A stretch of 64,000 bases of DNA, taken from the NCBI GenBank assembly GCA_963930775.1, contig OZ005695.1, positions 6,324,001 to 6,388,000 on the forward strand. Reading direction: 5' to 3'. Shown piece after piece: positions 1-22,800 of the stretch; within the stretch, counting starts at the first letter, position 1, and each line of letters opens with the position of its first letter. Position numbers and translations under genes: made by a program. The notes below the pieces were generated by a model, which worked only from the letters and a program-made list of their open reading frames with translations, searched no databases and had not been told where the DNA came from. The DNA comes from Cliona cf. orientalis (taxonomy: Eukaryota > Porifera > Demospongiae > Clionaida > Clionaidae).

Positions 1-3000
1 CCAGGTTATCAGTGTGGGGTAGAGGGTTGGACCATGGCAGGGACGAAAGGTCACTGTAGGGTTCAAGGAACTCAGGAGGGAAACAGCAAAACTTCTGCTT
101 GGTTGCTATGGTAACAAGTCCACTATTCGACAGGTCCACTATTCGACAGGTCTCACCATAAAACTACAAAAAATTGGAAAAAGGGACTTAGTCCAGGGAT
201 CAAAGCTCACAAAATCTTGCAGTAACTTCTCAAAAAGATACTGCCAACCAATGCTAATTCTAAAGTGACATCGTTCTCACCATAGAGACGTACTGTCCTA
301 GCTCCTCCTTCAAGGAGTAGATCTGAGCAAGCTTCCCATCGTCACTGATGAAACGAACAGTGTCACCAATGTGCAATGGAGGCAGATCACTGTACACCTG
401 CACACAAATGAATGAACAAGACTGAGGACCATCCCACTGGATGCCAAAGCATCAGCCCAACACTCTCCTTTTTCCCATATAAAAGGAGGAGGGGCAAGAG
501 CCTGGTGATGACTCTCCATCCACATTATTACCCTGTGTGCATTCGCAAGGGGGTAAAGTAATCGGTCGTGCTGTTACCCCACGCATACGTGCAAGGGGTA
601 AAGCAATCCATTTGTCTGTCTATCATTGTTGTTGTTGTTGGCATGAAAATCGCCAGATCTCACATTCTAGGCACCTGTGTGTGCTGCAAGCACAACCAAT
701 CGGTAGATGTCAGTAAAAAAAACTGGTTTCTACGTGCTTCGAATAGCTCAAATGGCTTACTAGCACTATAAATTATGCATTTTCTGTTCAGCACGCCTGT
801 GGTTATCGACCACACCCACTCTACTGGCACATACCCTGCACGTTTTGTAGCCACTGTATTGCAACACAACACTCTACTGCAGAGTTGTTTTATGACTTGA
901 TGACCCTCCCAATATTTAGCTTGAGCATGCGCAATCACATAAGCACGTCATCTCTACAGAGCTGTAGTTGTTATTGTCGTTGCTGTCGTTGTGAGCACAA
1001 AACTACATTTCTTGAGACCTAGGCACCTGAGTGACTTGTTAGCACAATGAATCAGTCAAATTTGGTGAAAAACTGGCTTCTGATCAGTGTACTTCGAATC
1101 GAGGGATATAATTCATGAGCGTCACAAATAGTGCTTTTTTGTTAGCCATCGTAGTCACACCTATGGATAGTGCCTATTCAATATATACAGGCATGTACTT
1201 TCTGCTCATGCGCACAACTAAGTAGCCTAGAACTGGTAAAGATCATCGACATGACTGTAAGATACCTATATAAAATGTACTTATAATATGTAGTAGCAGT
1301 CCTAGTTTAGATCTGGTGCAGAGAGAGAATCAGTGATTGTTTTGGTTGATATCACTGGGACCCTTACAACTCTCACTTACAACCAAGCCTGAGCATTTCT
1401 ACCATGCACACAAAAGTACATGTAGATCTACAGATTGTGCAATGTGCACATGGGGTGCAGAGCTCGGGTTGTAATAAATCATTTGGAGGACACGCCACGC
1501 TCACAACTCTGTATAGTACCTTAGTAACAGCCTCGGCAGAGATGGTCCATCTCTGGTGGGAAGAAAACTTGATCCTGATGTCACCGTTTTCAAACACTCT
1601 CTGCACTCTACCAACTTCACCAAGAATCTATGCAGAGGAATAATCATCAGAGTAACAAAAGATCCAGTTGATACAGATATGAATGTGGAAAAGAAGGTGA
1701 GAGAGAATAGATGGATTCTCAAAATTTTAAGAGAAATGTGAAAAAAGGAATGCCGAGACCCAGGATCGAACCAGGGACCTTTAGATCTTCAGTCTAACGC
1801 TCTCCCAACTGAGCTATCTCGGCTAATTGACATTTCCATATTACCATCCAAAGTAGTCACTGCTGACCACGAGCCAAATGACATATATATACAGTACTAT
1901 AACACAGACATGAATGAACGTGAAGACCTCCATCTATAAGCTACATGTATAGCATGATTGAGTTGAACCCACCTCCATCATGTGATCATCCCAGCCGGTC
2001 TCCTCATTTCCCTCATGCATCGCCCTGAACACCTCCGGGTCTAGCTCCACCTTAACATAGTCTCCTGGAGAAATTTCACCAGACTGAACCACTTCGTCTT
2101 CATCAACAGGGGCACCTGGGTATGGCACACAAGAAATAACTAATAACACACACTGTACAAGGCCATCCTAAAATTTTCGTTTTACAGAAAATGATGAAAA
2201 TTTTTACCCAACAATAGTTTACCTATACTAACTTGTATAGTGAATAATATTATATGGTGTGCATTTGATATTATCATATTTCTAGCATAATACCTAAGTC
2301 TGGAAGGTGGTCAGGGTAGTAGTAGCTCACACAAGATGGCTCCATACACCGAAGCTCCACCTACAAAAGTCATCACGTTAAACAATGCCAGCAGTGTGTC
2401 ATAATATTATTCGTGTACCTTTCCCTCTGAACCAACTCGATGGGTGGACAACGATTGACTATCACTCCACTTCACTTCAGCAAATCCACGCTATACAACA
2501 ATTAAAAGATAAGCAATGCCATTACATAGATATTTGGAGTAGCTATACACTCTATGTGACCCCTGGCCATCCCTATAGTATAGTAAGTAAGGAACTGGAC
2601 TTAATTGCTACAATCCATGGTAATGCTAAGTACTGTATAATAGCCAGAGAAGTGGCTATGAAAATCTCAAAACTTTGGAAATTCTCATGTGGCATCAGTG
2701 ATCTGAGAGGTAACTGCTATCACTCACTGAATTGTCACCATCGGAACCCTGAATGTTCATAACCTCCCCATAGAGAAAGCCATCCATTGAATCTACAATC
2801 GTGATCATAATATGCAGAAACATAATATGAGTATGTAGTGATTATAGTCTGGATTACTCACCTTGGTTGGTTGTTGTCGTGATCCAGTCTCTTCCTGGTA
2901 TCACCTCAGCATGCTGGTATATTCCCCTGGCTTCCTTCTTCTTTGAACTGGCTCGAGTCGGCACCCGAACTCTTATTCTATACCATAACAATAATAATAT

Positions 3001-5376
3001 TATACAATGTACCACTGCCATATCATGTCATTGTCAAATGAAAGAAAGTGGGAGAGGGACGGGAAACAAACAATCTATTTTAATATGTGTACATATATAG
3101 GTGTTCACTGACGTTGAGAAGAACTTGCTACATAATGTATATGTACATAATATAGTTGCATAGCTTGTATTCTGATGATCGCAATAATATACATGTATAT
3201 AGCTATTGCTATGCTCCAAATAGATGCTTCTTTGAAATACACAAAAAATATGCAGAGGGAGGGGTCTATCCCAGTGGCGGATCTAGGATTTCCTGAAGGG
3301 GGGCCCTGTTATACTCTTGCGTGCGAAATTTTAGAAGCCACGCCCACTTTCGGCTAAAAACCACGCCCGTTTTGATCGTTTGAGAGCAAGTACCACTGGT
3401 ACCAGCCCAACCGATCGATTTTTGAACGAATTTTCTGCTAAAGCATGCTAAGGTGAGCCACAATAGCAGTTTTCTTAGTTCTGTAGCCAGAGAGAGGGGT
3501 TCCAGTTAGCCTATCATCAGTACGTTTTATTACTAGGTGCACCCCAAAAGGGGGTTCGGTTGAAACCTCCGAAACCCCCCTAAATCCGCCACTGTATCCA
3601 TTGAGTTAGGAGGGGATCGAATGCTATGGATAAGGCTAGATAACATTTATGATGTTCTACTACCTGGGCGTGTCCATGCGATCAAATTCATGATCTAGTT
3701 CATGTTTTCCAGACATATAGCAGAAGGTGCAAAGGTCACAATCACCACATCTGACGCACTTCCATCGTATCCCAGTGAGCTGAAGGCAGCAGGTACTACA
3801 CATCATGCGAGGGTGCTTGACACCTGCAAATGGACCGGGAAAAAGCAACAACAGTGCACTATTACAATTGAAGGTCTCTAGAATGAAGTTATAATTGTTC
3901 AGGAATACAGTTAGAGCACTCTAAAACACATACGTATACCCCACACGTTGCATCTGCATCTAGATCTATCTGCATAGAGATGAAACCTGCAGCTGTTAGA
4001 ATGCGCCCATTGACGACCTTTACCTATATATTGTGCTAGGTTGTGCACGAGCAGAAAACACAGTGTGGGTAGTGTTGATAGGTGTGGTCAGCTCTAATTG
4101 CACCTTGCCAAACAATTATAAGCATAATGAAGTCAGCTTTTGACAATTTCAACAAATTTATTATGCTCATGAGTCATTCATGTGCCTAAAATGCAGAGCT
4201 TGTGCTGACGACAGACGACCCCAGTCACCTCCCAATTGAACTCTCCCCCTCTCCCGATCCCTGGTTCTGAGCACAGGACAATCTTCAATCACATAGTGTG
4301 TGAGATTACAATAGCTAGGCCACGTACTGGTCAACAATATTGCAGTGGACATCCAAGTGCAATATTTATCCCATGCACATGCACAAGATATTAAATTATA
4401 AAGTAATCCACACACTAGAGCAGACTGTTACAACCAGACTACATAGTATAGTCTCCACTCAATGGACAGTGGACAGATGCTGTTCCCAACCCTCTTCTTT
4501 CCTCTCAAATATACACACACTTCTAGTTCCACTGTGAGTATAAATTATTAACCCTCGGCGCATGCGCCGTAGGGTTACGGTAGTCGTTCTGTGTGTCTGT
4601 GTGTCTGTCTGTCTGTTAACTCTGTAACTGCTTCATACTTCGTTTGCGAGTCTCAAGCTCAGTGTTATACGATTCTTTACGGCGTTTCAAACGTATGTAT
4701 TGTGTGGATTTCGCTGAAAATGCTTTGTTCTCCAGTTCTGGCGGCATTTGCCGATTCTAAGCTTCTTGACTTTGCCCGAGCTAGCGATAGCATGACTTAA
4801 CGTATAAATAGGTTGCGCGCTATATACGGTATGTACGTCAATTAACCCTCAGCGCATGCGCGGTTGCATCAAAAATTAAATATGATCACAGTGGCTTCTT
4901 TTCCAGGCTTAGCTGCCTGCATGTATTCTTGTGGTACCTCTGGCTTGTATGCATGCATGACATTACAGTGCTTGAACTCAAGTGATATTGGACATGCAAT
5001 ATTGCTCAGTGTACTTCAGTCTTGTGCCAATGTTTTGCATCATAGTACTTCAAGTTAAGATGTACCTAGCTATATTATACCCAAGTCCCCAAGAATTGAA
5101 GGTTAGGCTACAGTGAGGGAAATTGAGTTGATGTCGACACCACAGCATGGAGTTTGATACAACACACTAGGGTTGTTGCTGCTATGAGCTGTTGAACCTT
5201 GAATAACACTGCTGTGCAAGTAGCTATAACATTAGCCTCATCCCTGTCTCGCCCCGGCCCCAGCCCTTTAGCTACCCTTCTGCATGCAACTGTTGAAGCA
5301 TGTAGTTAATGCCAAGCAACGCGCCGAGGGTTTTGTGGTCGAGAGAGCTCTAGTTATTAGAGGCATGACCTAATGG

Positions 5377-5409
<33 letters not shown>

Positions 5410-5740
5410 GGGGGTGGTGGGGATTGGAGGAGAAAGAGAGCCTATCACTTGTCATCGGCTAGCAATGGAGTCTATACCTATAGCTATACTCACCAGCAGG
5501 TGCGCTATCGATGACCCTGAGGTCATAGGTGTCTCCCAGTCCACACCTGTACCTGCACCTGTTGCCACAGTCCCACTGGACGGTCACCACACACGGACCA
5601 GGACAGCCTCCGTCCACTAGACCACCAAGATCTGCTCGAAGCACCTCTGCCACCGTACCTACGTGACCCTCTCCGCCATCCTGCTCCCCCCAAGTCCAAT
5701 CTCGACCTCGAACCACTCGCGTACCAACTAGAACGTCCAT
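1..5740 (-). CDS. mind-bomb-like E3 ubiquitin ligase, left copy (3' part outside window)
   Basis: Multi-exon minus-strand gene, cut by the window edge. Exons read by eye: 5494-5740 (first MIB/HERC2 domain), 3664-3823 (ZZ zinc finger), 2862-2977 plus about 2735-2790, 2419-2490 and 2296-2361 (second MIB/HERC2-like domain split over four exons, ending [11 protein letters not shown]), about 1971-2117 and 1500-1619 (repeat region, with [19 protein letters not shown] and [17 protein letters not shown]), about 290-400 and 1-170 (next repeat region). Mind bomb proteins ubiquitylate Notch ligands through C-terminal RINGs after ankyrin repeats; those parts would lie left of position 1. The start at 5740 is chosen because the paralogue begins at the same [10 protein letters not shown]. 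The frame stays open upstream to an ATG at 5782, so a 14-residue longer N-terminus is possible. Splice borders are GT/AG and match the paralogue exon for exon. The family call is firm; the choice between MIB1 and MIB2 is open. Confidence 0.85.
529..1470. repeat. R1 dispersed repeat, two copies in tandem
   Basis: Fills the intron between the repeat-region exons of the left mind-bomb gene. The first copy (about 529-970) starts with a degenerate GCGCATGCGCAAGGGGTAAA-type end, runs through GTCTGTC and TTGTTGTTGTTGGCA blocks, and shares the block around GTGGTTATCGACCACACCCA with copies at 11.5 and 59 kb. The second copy (about 971-1470) matches the other subfamily, with CAATGAATCAGTC and CTCATGCGCACAAC blocks. 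Similar tandem pairing is seen at 40.1-41.1 kb. Confidence 0.65.
1751..1823 (-). tRNA. tRNA-Phe (anticodon GAA)
   Basis: A complete 73-base cloverleaf reads on the minus strand. The acceptor stem GCCGAGA pairs fully with TCTCGGC, followed by discriminator A and no encoded CCA, as expected in a eukaryote. D arm is TAGCTCAGTTGGGAGAGC, the anticodon loop CTGAAGA carries GAA (bases 1790-1788), and the T arm contains GGTTCGATCC, so internal A and B boxes are intact. A six-T Pol III terminator follows (plus-strand A run at 1741-1746). It lies in an intron of the left mind-bomb gene and on the same strand. Confidence 0.96.
3272..3594. mobile_element. MITE with CAGTGGCGGATC termini (5-bp TATCC target repeat)
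   Basis: A non-coding 323-bp element in an intron of the left mind-bomb gene. It begins CAGTGGCGGATCTAGGATTT and ends AAATCCGCCACTG, with a GGGGGG/CCCCCC step just inside each end. It is flanked by TATCC on both sides (3267-3271 and 3595-3599). A second copy at 49995-50330 has the same ends and also a 5-bp target repeat (CCTCC), so the two copies support each other's boundaries. The CAGTG start resembles hAT-like elements; the superfamily is inferred. Confidence 0.85.
3664..3823 (-). CDS. ZZ-type zinc finger exon, left mind-bomb gene
   Basis: 160-nt exon with zinc ligands in the pattern C-S-T-C...C-V-R-C...C-D-L-C-T-F-C and a closing H-E-L-D-H, as in ZZ fingers. It ends DRMDTPR at a GTAGTA donor. 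The acceptor is TTTGCAG. It has the same length and phase as the ZZ exon of the paralogue (14772-14931). Confidence 0.87.
4549..5357. repeat. R1-related repeats (CAGCGCATGCGC/GAGCTCTAGTT ends)
   Basis: Two related blocks lie between exons 1 and 2 of the left mind-bomb gene. One starts TTAACCCTCGGCGCATGCGC (4550) and one starts TTAACCCTCAGCGCATGCGC (4843). The second ends with GGTCGAGAGAGCTCTAGTTA near 5355, the terminal motif of R1. No open reading frame of note is present. Confidence 0.5.
5378..5408. repeat. 31-bp G homopolymer
   Basis: Uninterrupted run of G about 80 bp downstream (in gene sense) of the first exon of the left mind-bomb gene, inside the intron. It could form G-quadruplexes and its length in the assembly is unreliable. 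Confidence 0.9.
5494..5740 (-). CDS. first coding exon of left mind-bomb gene: MIB/HERC2 domain
   Basis: Encodes [20 protein letters not shown], then the [10 protein letters not shown] box typical of MIB/HERC2 domains, then [14 protein letters not shown]. In mind bomb this domain helps bind the tail of the Notch ligand. The donor is GTGAGT at 5493-5488. The sequence is nearly identical to the first exon of the right copy at 16265-16511, which marks a recent duplication or gene conversion. Upstream of the chosen ATG the frame continues with [12 protein letters not shown], which has no counterpart in the paralogue. Confidence 0.88.
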
Positions 5741-5934
5741 CTTCTTTTCCAGAGAGCGGGGGTTTCCCCAAGGAAAGCCCACCCAGTTATTAGTGTTAAT
5801 TAACTGGTGATGATCGTCACTTATGTAAGTGCAGTACGCTATACATTATCAACACATTCCTTAGTCTCTGAAGCTTAGGGGCTGGCACCCATGCTAATTA
5901 ACCTAGTACCATTCTCTTTTCCAGCAAACAGATC

Positions 5935-5990
5935 TAGTCTCGTGGACCAGCCCCTCCTACTTTAAGAAGAGTGCATGGGAGGGGCTGGCT
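5935..5990. repeat. short foldback with CTAGTCTCGTG seed
   Basis: CTAGTCTCGTGGACCAGCCC is followed after a short loop by GGGAGGGGCTGGCTCGA, giving an imperfect hairpin between the two mind-bomb genes. The same seed starts the foldbacks at 17949 and 49967. Confidence 0.55.
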
Positions 5991-6109
5991 CGATCAGCCT
6001 TCAGAATGCCATACAGCCTGAATCCAGAATGCTTCTAGGAACAGTTCAACTGGCACCTGTGCTTCTCAGACTTCTGTAGGATGGTGATATTAGCTAGAAA
6101 TTTGCCAAT

Positions 6110-6970
6110 GTGATACACATGACATTGCATGTCAGTTACATGCTGGGTTTGACTTCTTATACTAAAGGGATTGGCATTTGTATAATATTATTATCTATAC
6201 ACGTACTACTGTTAACTGGTTCCTCGATTATAAGCAGATATTGCTGCAATTGTATTATATACCAGCAACAGACAAGATGTAAAGGATATACTTCAAAGAA
6301 AATATCATAACACAATCATGTATTACAATCATCTAGATCTATTTTGGATCCTTACTCTATCACTTATACTAGACATAGTCCTATTGAGTTGAAAGGAAAT
6401 TTCATATTCTTTCATAGCCTTGCACGGAACCCTACAGTGATAATATAGTCACAAGAGGTGTCAGCTAGGACAATGAATGATCCTAAATCACACAAGTCAA
6501 TACTGAACACTGCCTATGCTTATCATATTATGAGTGTGCGCCAATGGTCACAGCTACATGTATGAGCTTACTATCTATGGATTTAGCATACAACTGCCAT
6601 TACACTTCTTCTAAAATTCGGCCCTTCTAATTATTTGGCACCCTTTTGAAAATAGTCTCGGCAAAGGTCGTCATGCATATAATATACAATAGAATGTGCA
6701 TGCGGATGGAATGTTGAATACTGACCTCTAAAAATTCGGCTCAAGTAATGTCATGCTGAATTTTTAGAAGAAATATGGTACCTACTTATCATGACTGTGT
6801 ATTAATTTTGTTAGCAAAATTTTTACGTTAGAGAAATTTTTATGTAACAACATTTTCGTCAACTTCAAGCGTGCGCCATATATTTGCTACATAAGTCAGT
6901 ACAGGTGAACTATTTTCACGTAATGAAAATTTCGCGAATTATGGTACTAGATGATCGTGATCTATAGTAT
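6110..6970. other. intergenic interval between the two mind-bomb genes
   Basis: AT-rich DNA between the last recognised exon of the right copy and the start of the left copy. I see no coding exon that can be placed. 6800-6945 contains fragments of the GAAAATTT/ATTTTCG repeat also seen at 13100-13290, 28880 and 62.9 kb. The missing C-terminal exon or exons of the right mind-bomb gene should lie here. Confidence 0.4.
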
Positions 6971-6988
6971 CAATGTTACTATACTTAC

Positions 6989-16511
<9,523 letters not shown>

Positions 16512-16852
16512 TATGGCAGAAAGTGGGCGGGGTGAGTGCTAGGGACTTCCCCCTTTCGCTTGATATTCATGCGCGTGGCAGGGCTATTATCGCAGGGTCG
16601 GATGTATAAATGCTAGAACGTTGCTTGGCCTTGATAAACATCGTTGATTATCACTCTTGAGCTTGCCAGCAAAGTGAGAAATCGACTAGTTAGCGAATTC
16701 CAAGCAATTTCATAGTGGTGATAAGTTCCAGCAAATCGGTACATATTATAACTCCGTGCGTGCACTAGATCTACGTACACTACAGGAAAAGAAAGAACTC
16801 GGATCTCGTTGATAATAATGATGATCACGACTACTTGAGTAGACCAGTCAAG
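16512..16852. promoter_or_regulatory. divergent promoter interval between mind-bomb and DOCK genes
   Basis: Only 341 bp separate the inferred start codons of two oppositely oriented genes, so both 5' regions and promoters should lie here unless a 5' non-coding exon exists elsewhere. A TATAAAT lies at about 16606. No other factor site can be named with confidence. Confidence 0.6.
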
Positions 16853-19800
16853 ATGGAGAAGAAAAGATCGTTTGTCAGTGCTCGTAGCGAGTAAGTCCAT
16901 GTCAAATGAGAACACTAGTTTTGACTATACTCGTGCAATGCATGCACGACATGATTTTTTGACACAAGCATTGAATTGTGTGTCTCCACACCTGCAGGAC
17001 GGGGACAGCTGCTCAAATCCGAAGCCAGGTGTCGGTAGCGTTCTCTTCTGGTGGTCTACAAAATGGGAGTCCTTCCTCCTCTATCGGTAGTGCTCAGCAG
17101 GGTAGCAGCAACAGGTCTCCTGGATCATCACTGACAGGTGGTGCAGCATTTGCTGGCCTCATCAGTGGCAGTGTGCCCGAGACTGCCCCAACACTGGTAT
17201 GTATGATACAAAATTCATGTGACTATCTATGATGTGACCGTGCATACATCTTGAGTGGGACTGTATAATAGTATAGCTTGACATCAATAGACAATCGAGC
17301 ATTGTACTTAAAACAATGATTTAACCACAACCAAGCTGATAGACTGCTTAATGAGGTGTAGTCTAAGTGAGTGATTTGCGTTAGTTTTCACACCTGTACT
17401 ACAAATGAGCTGCAATCTCCTACGCTGTAATGTAGCAGGAAATTTCAAGGCTTCCAAATTTGTGGTTAATTAAAAGGCAGATTAATTAAATTTTGTACAT
17501 GTACAGTATTGGCACAATCGTGCTCATCTGTGAAAATTGAACCCATGAAATGTTGAAGAATGCTTATCCTTTAAAATTGAATCCCTTGAAAACTTCTTGT
17601 GTCGTAACACTATGACTGTTGATTGAATTATGATTTATAGAGTCACTCAGTGAGCGTGAGTAGCACTGTTCCGATGGAGCTGAGTGAGCCCATTGACTAT
17701 GAGGACTTTGTGAAGAAGAATCAGAGTTTGTTGGAGGGAGCAGCCCAGAGAGACCTCGTCCTGTTTCCTGAGGATGACATCACCGTAACAACTCTCCCTC
17801 GCAAGTTCCGTACTGTGGAAATCCCAGTCCCCGGGACAGTCAAGTAAGTAGACACATGGAATCTTCATTATTGTGGTCATGATTATGTTACGTACTCAAA
17901 TCCCGGAACCATTCTAGTATCTGTTCATGTGCACTGCCACCTATCTAGGCTAGTCTCGTGGAGCCAACCCCGTACGCCTGTACGTATGGATCTGGCTCCG
18001 CAAGACTAGCAAAAGGCAGAGCCACTTAAATGGCTACCATTGGGCTTTGATGGTTAAAGGAGTTCTCTTTGTCCCATGGGAGCTCTTCCTGCCCACCTGA
18101 GTGCTTCACTGCATGGGCAGCATGCATGCATGCATGGTCACAATATCGTTATTATGGTTACATGTTGGTAGCTATACTGAATATAATTACTACTACGTAT
18201 ATGTAGGCGGTGTGTGGACCCTCTTGTCAAGGACTGTGTTCACTCCTTTACTCAAGACTGGACAGTGGTCAATAGAAAGTAAGCCACATGCATGGTTGGT
18301 TCTGTAGTGCCTTTTCTACTCAAGCTAGCATACATGTATATATTACAGGAAATTCCACTGTGGCAAGGCATTGCTTACTTAAAGCCAATTATTGAAGGGA
18401 GACTGTTCTTAGTGACATGCATGACATTAATGATAAACTTTGTTTTGAGAGCACATCTAATCTAATAATAAACATGACATTGTCTATTTCAAATTTCCTT
18501 ATGAGAAGTTGGGTCTAAGTATGAGTCAAGTAGCCACATGTATCTGTCTGTATCACAGTATAGCATTGCCACCTTTCCTTACGAAAGTTTGACTGCAGAG
18601 ACCTTGGAAATGGCAAAGTTGTCACTTGTAGCTGCCAATACAGTGTCCATATAATGCTGTGACTATCATAATAATGTATGGTGTACGTGGCGTACATTGT
18701 TGGCATGAGAGCTACACATGTAGCAGCTAGGGGTGAGATCTGTGGTAGACTTACAGGGAAGGAAGAGAGGACACATGTCTGCCATTGCTAGGCTCTTTAT
18801 GGAGTACATGCAGACATTTATGTGGATTCTAAGGAACTATAGCTACGTAGCATACTGTCTACATAATAATATTATTATACTCTGTTAAGTAGTACTAGTT
18901 AGTTGTATTATTATGCATGGTCAGACCATCTGTGCTTTCAGTAATATCTGGACTGAGTGCTCTATGTTTATTTTCTAAATGGGTATATATTGTGTTGTCT
19001 AGGAGAGGGGCTTAGATACTGTGGTATTAATCTTATGTACGTACTGGCTAAAATGGTCACCACTGGCCAGAAAGTAATAGAGTGTGCAATATTATATTAT
19101 TGGAGTACTATGTAGTGCTACTCAGAGCTTGAACTAAGTGGCTATTAAGGTAGTGCAGGCTGCCTTACCTGATGATTGTCATACATAGATCTGGCAAAAG
19201 TGTGCTAAACGTGTGTAAATCAGTGCATCCTTGTGATGATGATGGTAATTTTTCACCAAGCATGTGTGTGTGGTCTTTTGAGTTGTGTTTTGTGGTTCCC
19301 CTCACTTCACTATGGCAATTTGTAGCTCCACTGCAGCAGTAATTATTGTCCCTTTCTGTCAGCTGAGATGGCAACAGTAGTGGTGGTGCTAATGTCCCAA
19401 GCCTCTCTTGTGACATACCACAAACATCAGTAAACAAGCGTAATGGTAGTGGAATGTGATTGTCAATTATGGGAAGCTGACTAAACGCTGTAATACTAGC
19501 ACTGGGATTATTTCACTAGTGTAGGTTGGCTCTTTGAGTGTTCAGGCTCAGGTTGCAGTCTATACTCTTCAACACATTCCATAGTGCTAGTAGGTGCGTC
19601 AATGGATATGAAGGCAATTATCCTATGCACATGAACAATTTGGTCTATATACATGTATGCATGAACATGCACATATTATGTGCAAGGTTCACTAACTTCC
19701 TCATGAAGAAGGGCTGAATGTGTGTAAAGAGAAACCATGACGGATCTTTATCTACAATGGCTCTGAATGTTGTAGGCATCATTAAGCCATGAAGCGATGC

Positions 19801-22800
19801 AGCCAAGTTTGGCTTGCAATAATACTGCTGTGAGGTGAACCATGGAAGTGGCTGTGGTCATCCCTCGGCTAATTGATAGTGTAAACATTGTTGTACTATA
19901 CAAACGTTCCATTGCTCATCGTGAAACATGATCCAAAGTTGGTTTACAGTACACGTATATCATATATGTATGCTATATATTCTGGCCATTCTATGGTTGC
20001 ACAGTTGTGCTTCAAATATTCCCTGCCATACAATAGCATGACAATACGGTTTATTAAATTAGTCTTTCCTCCCGTCCTTGTGATTGCTTCTGTAGGGGTT
20101 GGATGGTCCGTCTCACTAAGCTAATACTGTTTACTGTGTCTTGATACAGGTACGGTAGTTTTCATGGTCAAGATGAACAGATTCTATCCAGGAGATTCTC
20201 CACATGTCGTCGAACTCCCAGCTATACCAACCTGCTGCCTAAGCACCAGTATGAAGTGGATATGCCCAAAATTGAGACAAGCAGTGTAAGCACATACATG
20301 TACATGTACTAGTTGTCCAAAATGGTCATAATTGTCCCTAATGTGGATACATTATTATAATCCCAACAGGATGCAGACAAGAAACTCTATAGAGCAAGCA
20401 TGACATCAACGTAAGTATGTACCAACAGCTACTAGTAGACCATTTATTCAGTACCAGTGGCTTTAGAGTGATAATTATGGATACTTGCACATACCATGTA
20501 TTATACAAACATACATAATATTATAGCCTGTATGCATGTATAATTATAATTATGCTATATAATATTCGCAGTTAATTATATGAAAAGGGCTCATTTCCAC
20601 AACCAATCCTAAACCTACATGTATGTATGTATAGTCATGATGTGCCTGGTACATGTGGAATTAAAGGTTCATGTAGTTTATGTTTATAAGCACTGGGTGT
20701 GAGCCTAAGCAAAATGTGATAGGTATCTAACATTAAGCGTATTCATCCTATTTGCATACAGGATTGATTATAATTTGGAGGCTGCTGAGTCCAATAACCT
20801 GATGCTAGACTTGTTGGACGTTCATGAAGAGGTGGATGTTGACCGTGAAAATAGTGAAAAGCGAGCGAATGGCCGACATCACTCTCTCTTTGGTCTCTAT
20901 CCGTTGCTGGAGCGAGGAGAGGCCAAGGAGACTCGTAACACTGTACCCCCACCTTCTGAGCATAGGGGACTAAGACTCCACGTCAAAGTATCAGAACTGA
21001 GGTACTGTAAAGTAGCATAGATTTTATAATATGTACCACTGTAGTTGATCCACTCGCTAAGATGCCTGGATATTTTGATCTGGTGATTTTTGTGTGGGCA
21101 ACAATGATGACCCAATGACAGAAATAGTCACTTTTTCTCTTATGCATGCACATGGGATAAATATGCATCAAACAGTAATTGCTAATGAGGCTAAGTGGTC
21201 TGGCATATCTGCTTACATGTGTTTTGGTGTGTGTCTGTCTTGGCAATTCTAATATGGCCATACTGCAATACAATCAATTCAGATTCAGGCCACACCCAAT
21301 TAGTTGTTTATCAAACTTATATTAAGTGATTAACAGCTTTCTCTGTACACATGAAGTATCAAGCGATCGATCTTAGTCTGATCATTGTTTTGTCGCATCG
21401 ATTCCACAAAAATTTGTCTGATCTCAAGGTGCAGGCACCATAGCAGAATAATCACGAAATTAACAATGAAGTGGCTACAAAGTTTTGTCTTTAAGAAAGT
21501 TACTACAAAATTAATAGTATGTGTACATGTACATAAAGTCATGCCTGCCATATTATCTACTGAAGCTAATCAGTTATGCGTTATTACTGAGTACAATACA
21601 TGCTTGAGTAGATCCTTCCTGGCCTTAGTACTATGCAGGGGAGGAAGGGTGAGCGGTAAATGGCTTTGAGTTGGTGTCAGTGGAATTTTTAATTTGGCAA
21701 TCTGATGCTTAGCATTGTAGATTCTCATGTTAAATCAAATTGATGATCATTACCCAATTCGCTACATCACCAAATTCAAAAACAGACAAAAGTTTTCCGC
21801 TATGGTCAGTAACGGTCAGTCATTACAATTCAGCATGATATGGCTACACATATGATGAATTGCAATGCACGCAGTTATACTCTAGAGAGCTATTGTACAT
21901 AATGTAATAATACTGTAAACCACTATGTGTGTAAGCTATATACTGCCATAAACCATGCTATAACTGTTATATAATCATGTATATCCCATCTGATGTAACG
22001 TGCTTGCTAATTATTATAACTGTGGTGTTAAGAAGTTTCTTTGTGGCTACATGTATGAGATGTGATATAAGTAGATATCATGTGTTGATTTGATTTGTGG
22101 ATTGTGGTATCATCAATCAACTGCCTCATTGGGACAAACGTTAACCCCCTTAACTTATGACACATCAATCGCTGTGGTTACTATTGTTTAACCACTCTAG
22201 GTTTGATTTGAACATTGAGCCAGTGTTTGCAGTGATGGCTCTGTATGATGCCAAAGAGAAGAAAAAGATCTCAGAGTCATTCCACCTTGACTGTAACCCT
22301 TCAGACATCCAACACAAGTGGAGGGACAGCAAGGACGAGCGGAGCCTGGCCAGCCTCTCCAGGTCGGCCATATTCAACATCACCTACCCCTCCAGTGATA
22401 TCTACCTCATCATAAAGGTGAGCAACTGTGTGCATCGCCTCATTCCAATGCCTCATTCCCAAATCCAAGCATGAAGCGGGCAGAGAGTGGGGTATGGGAA
22501 TGAGACCAGCTCTGGCTGCATCCCTGTTCTCAGGGGAAGTCTTCTGACATTTAATTTTATCATACAATGTTCTAATTTAAACAGGCACTCCATGGAACAT
22601 TATAATTTAATTTTCCATCCTAGATTGAGAAAATTCTTCAACAAGGAGACATCAGTGATGCTTCTGAGCCTTACTTGAAGGCCAAAGACCTCGACAGGAA
22701 AAGCCTAGAAAAGCATAAATCTAATGCAGACTTCTTTTGCCAGCAGCTGAGAAAGTATCGAATGCCATTTGCGTGGACAGCTATTGGTGTATTGGATATT

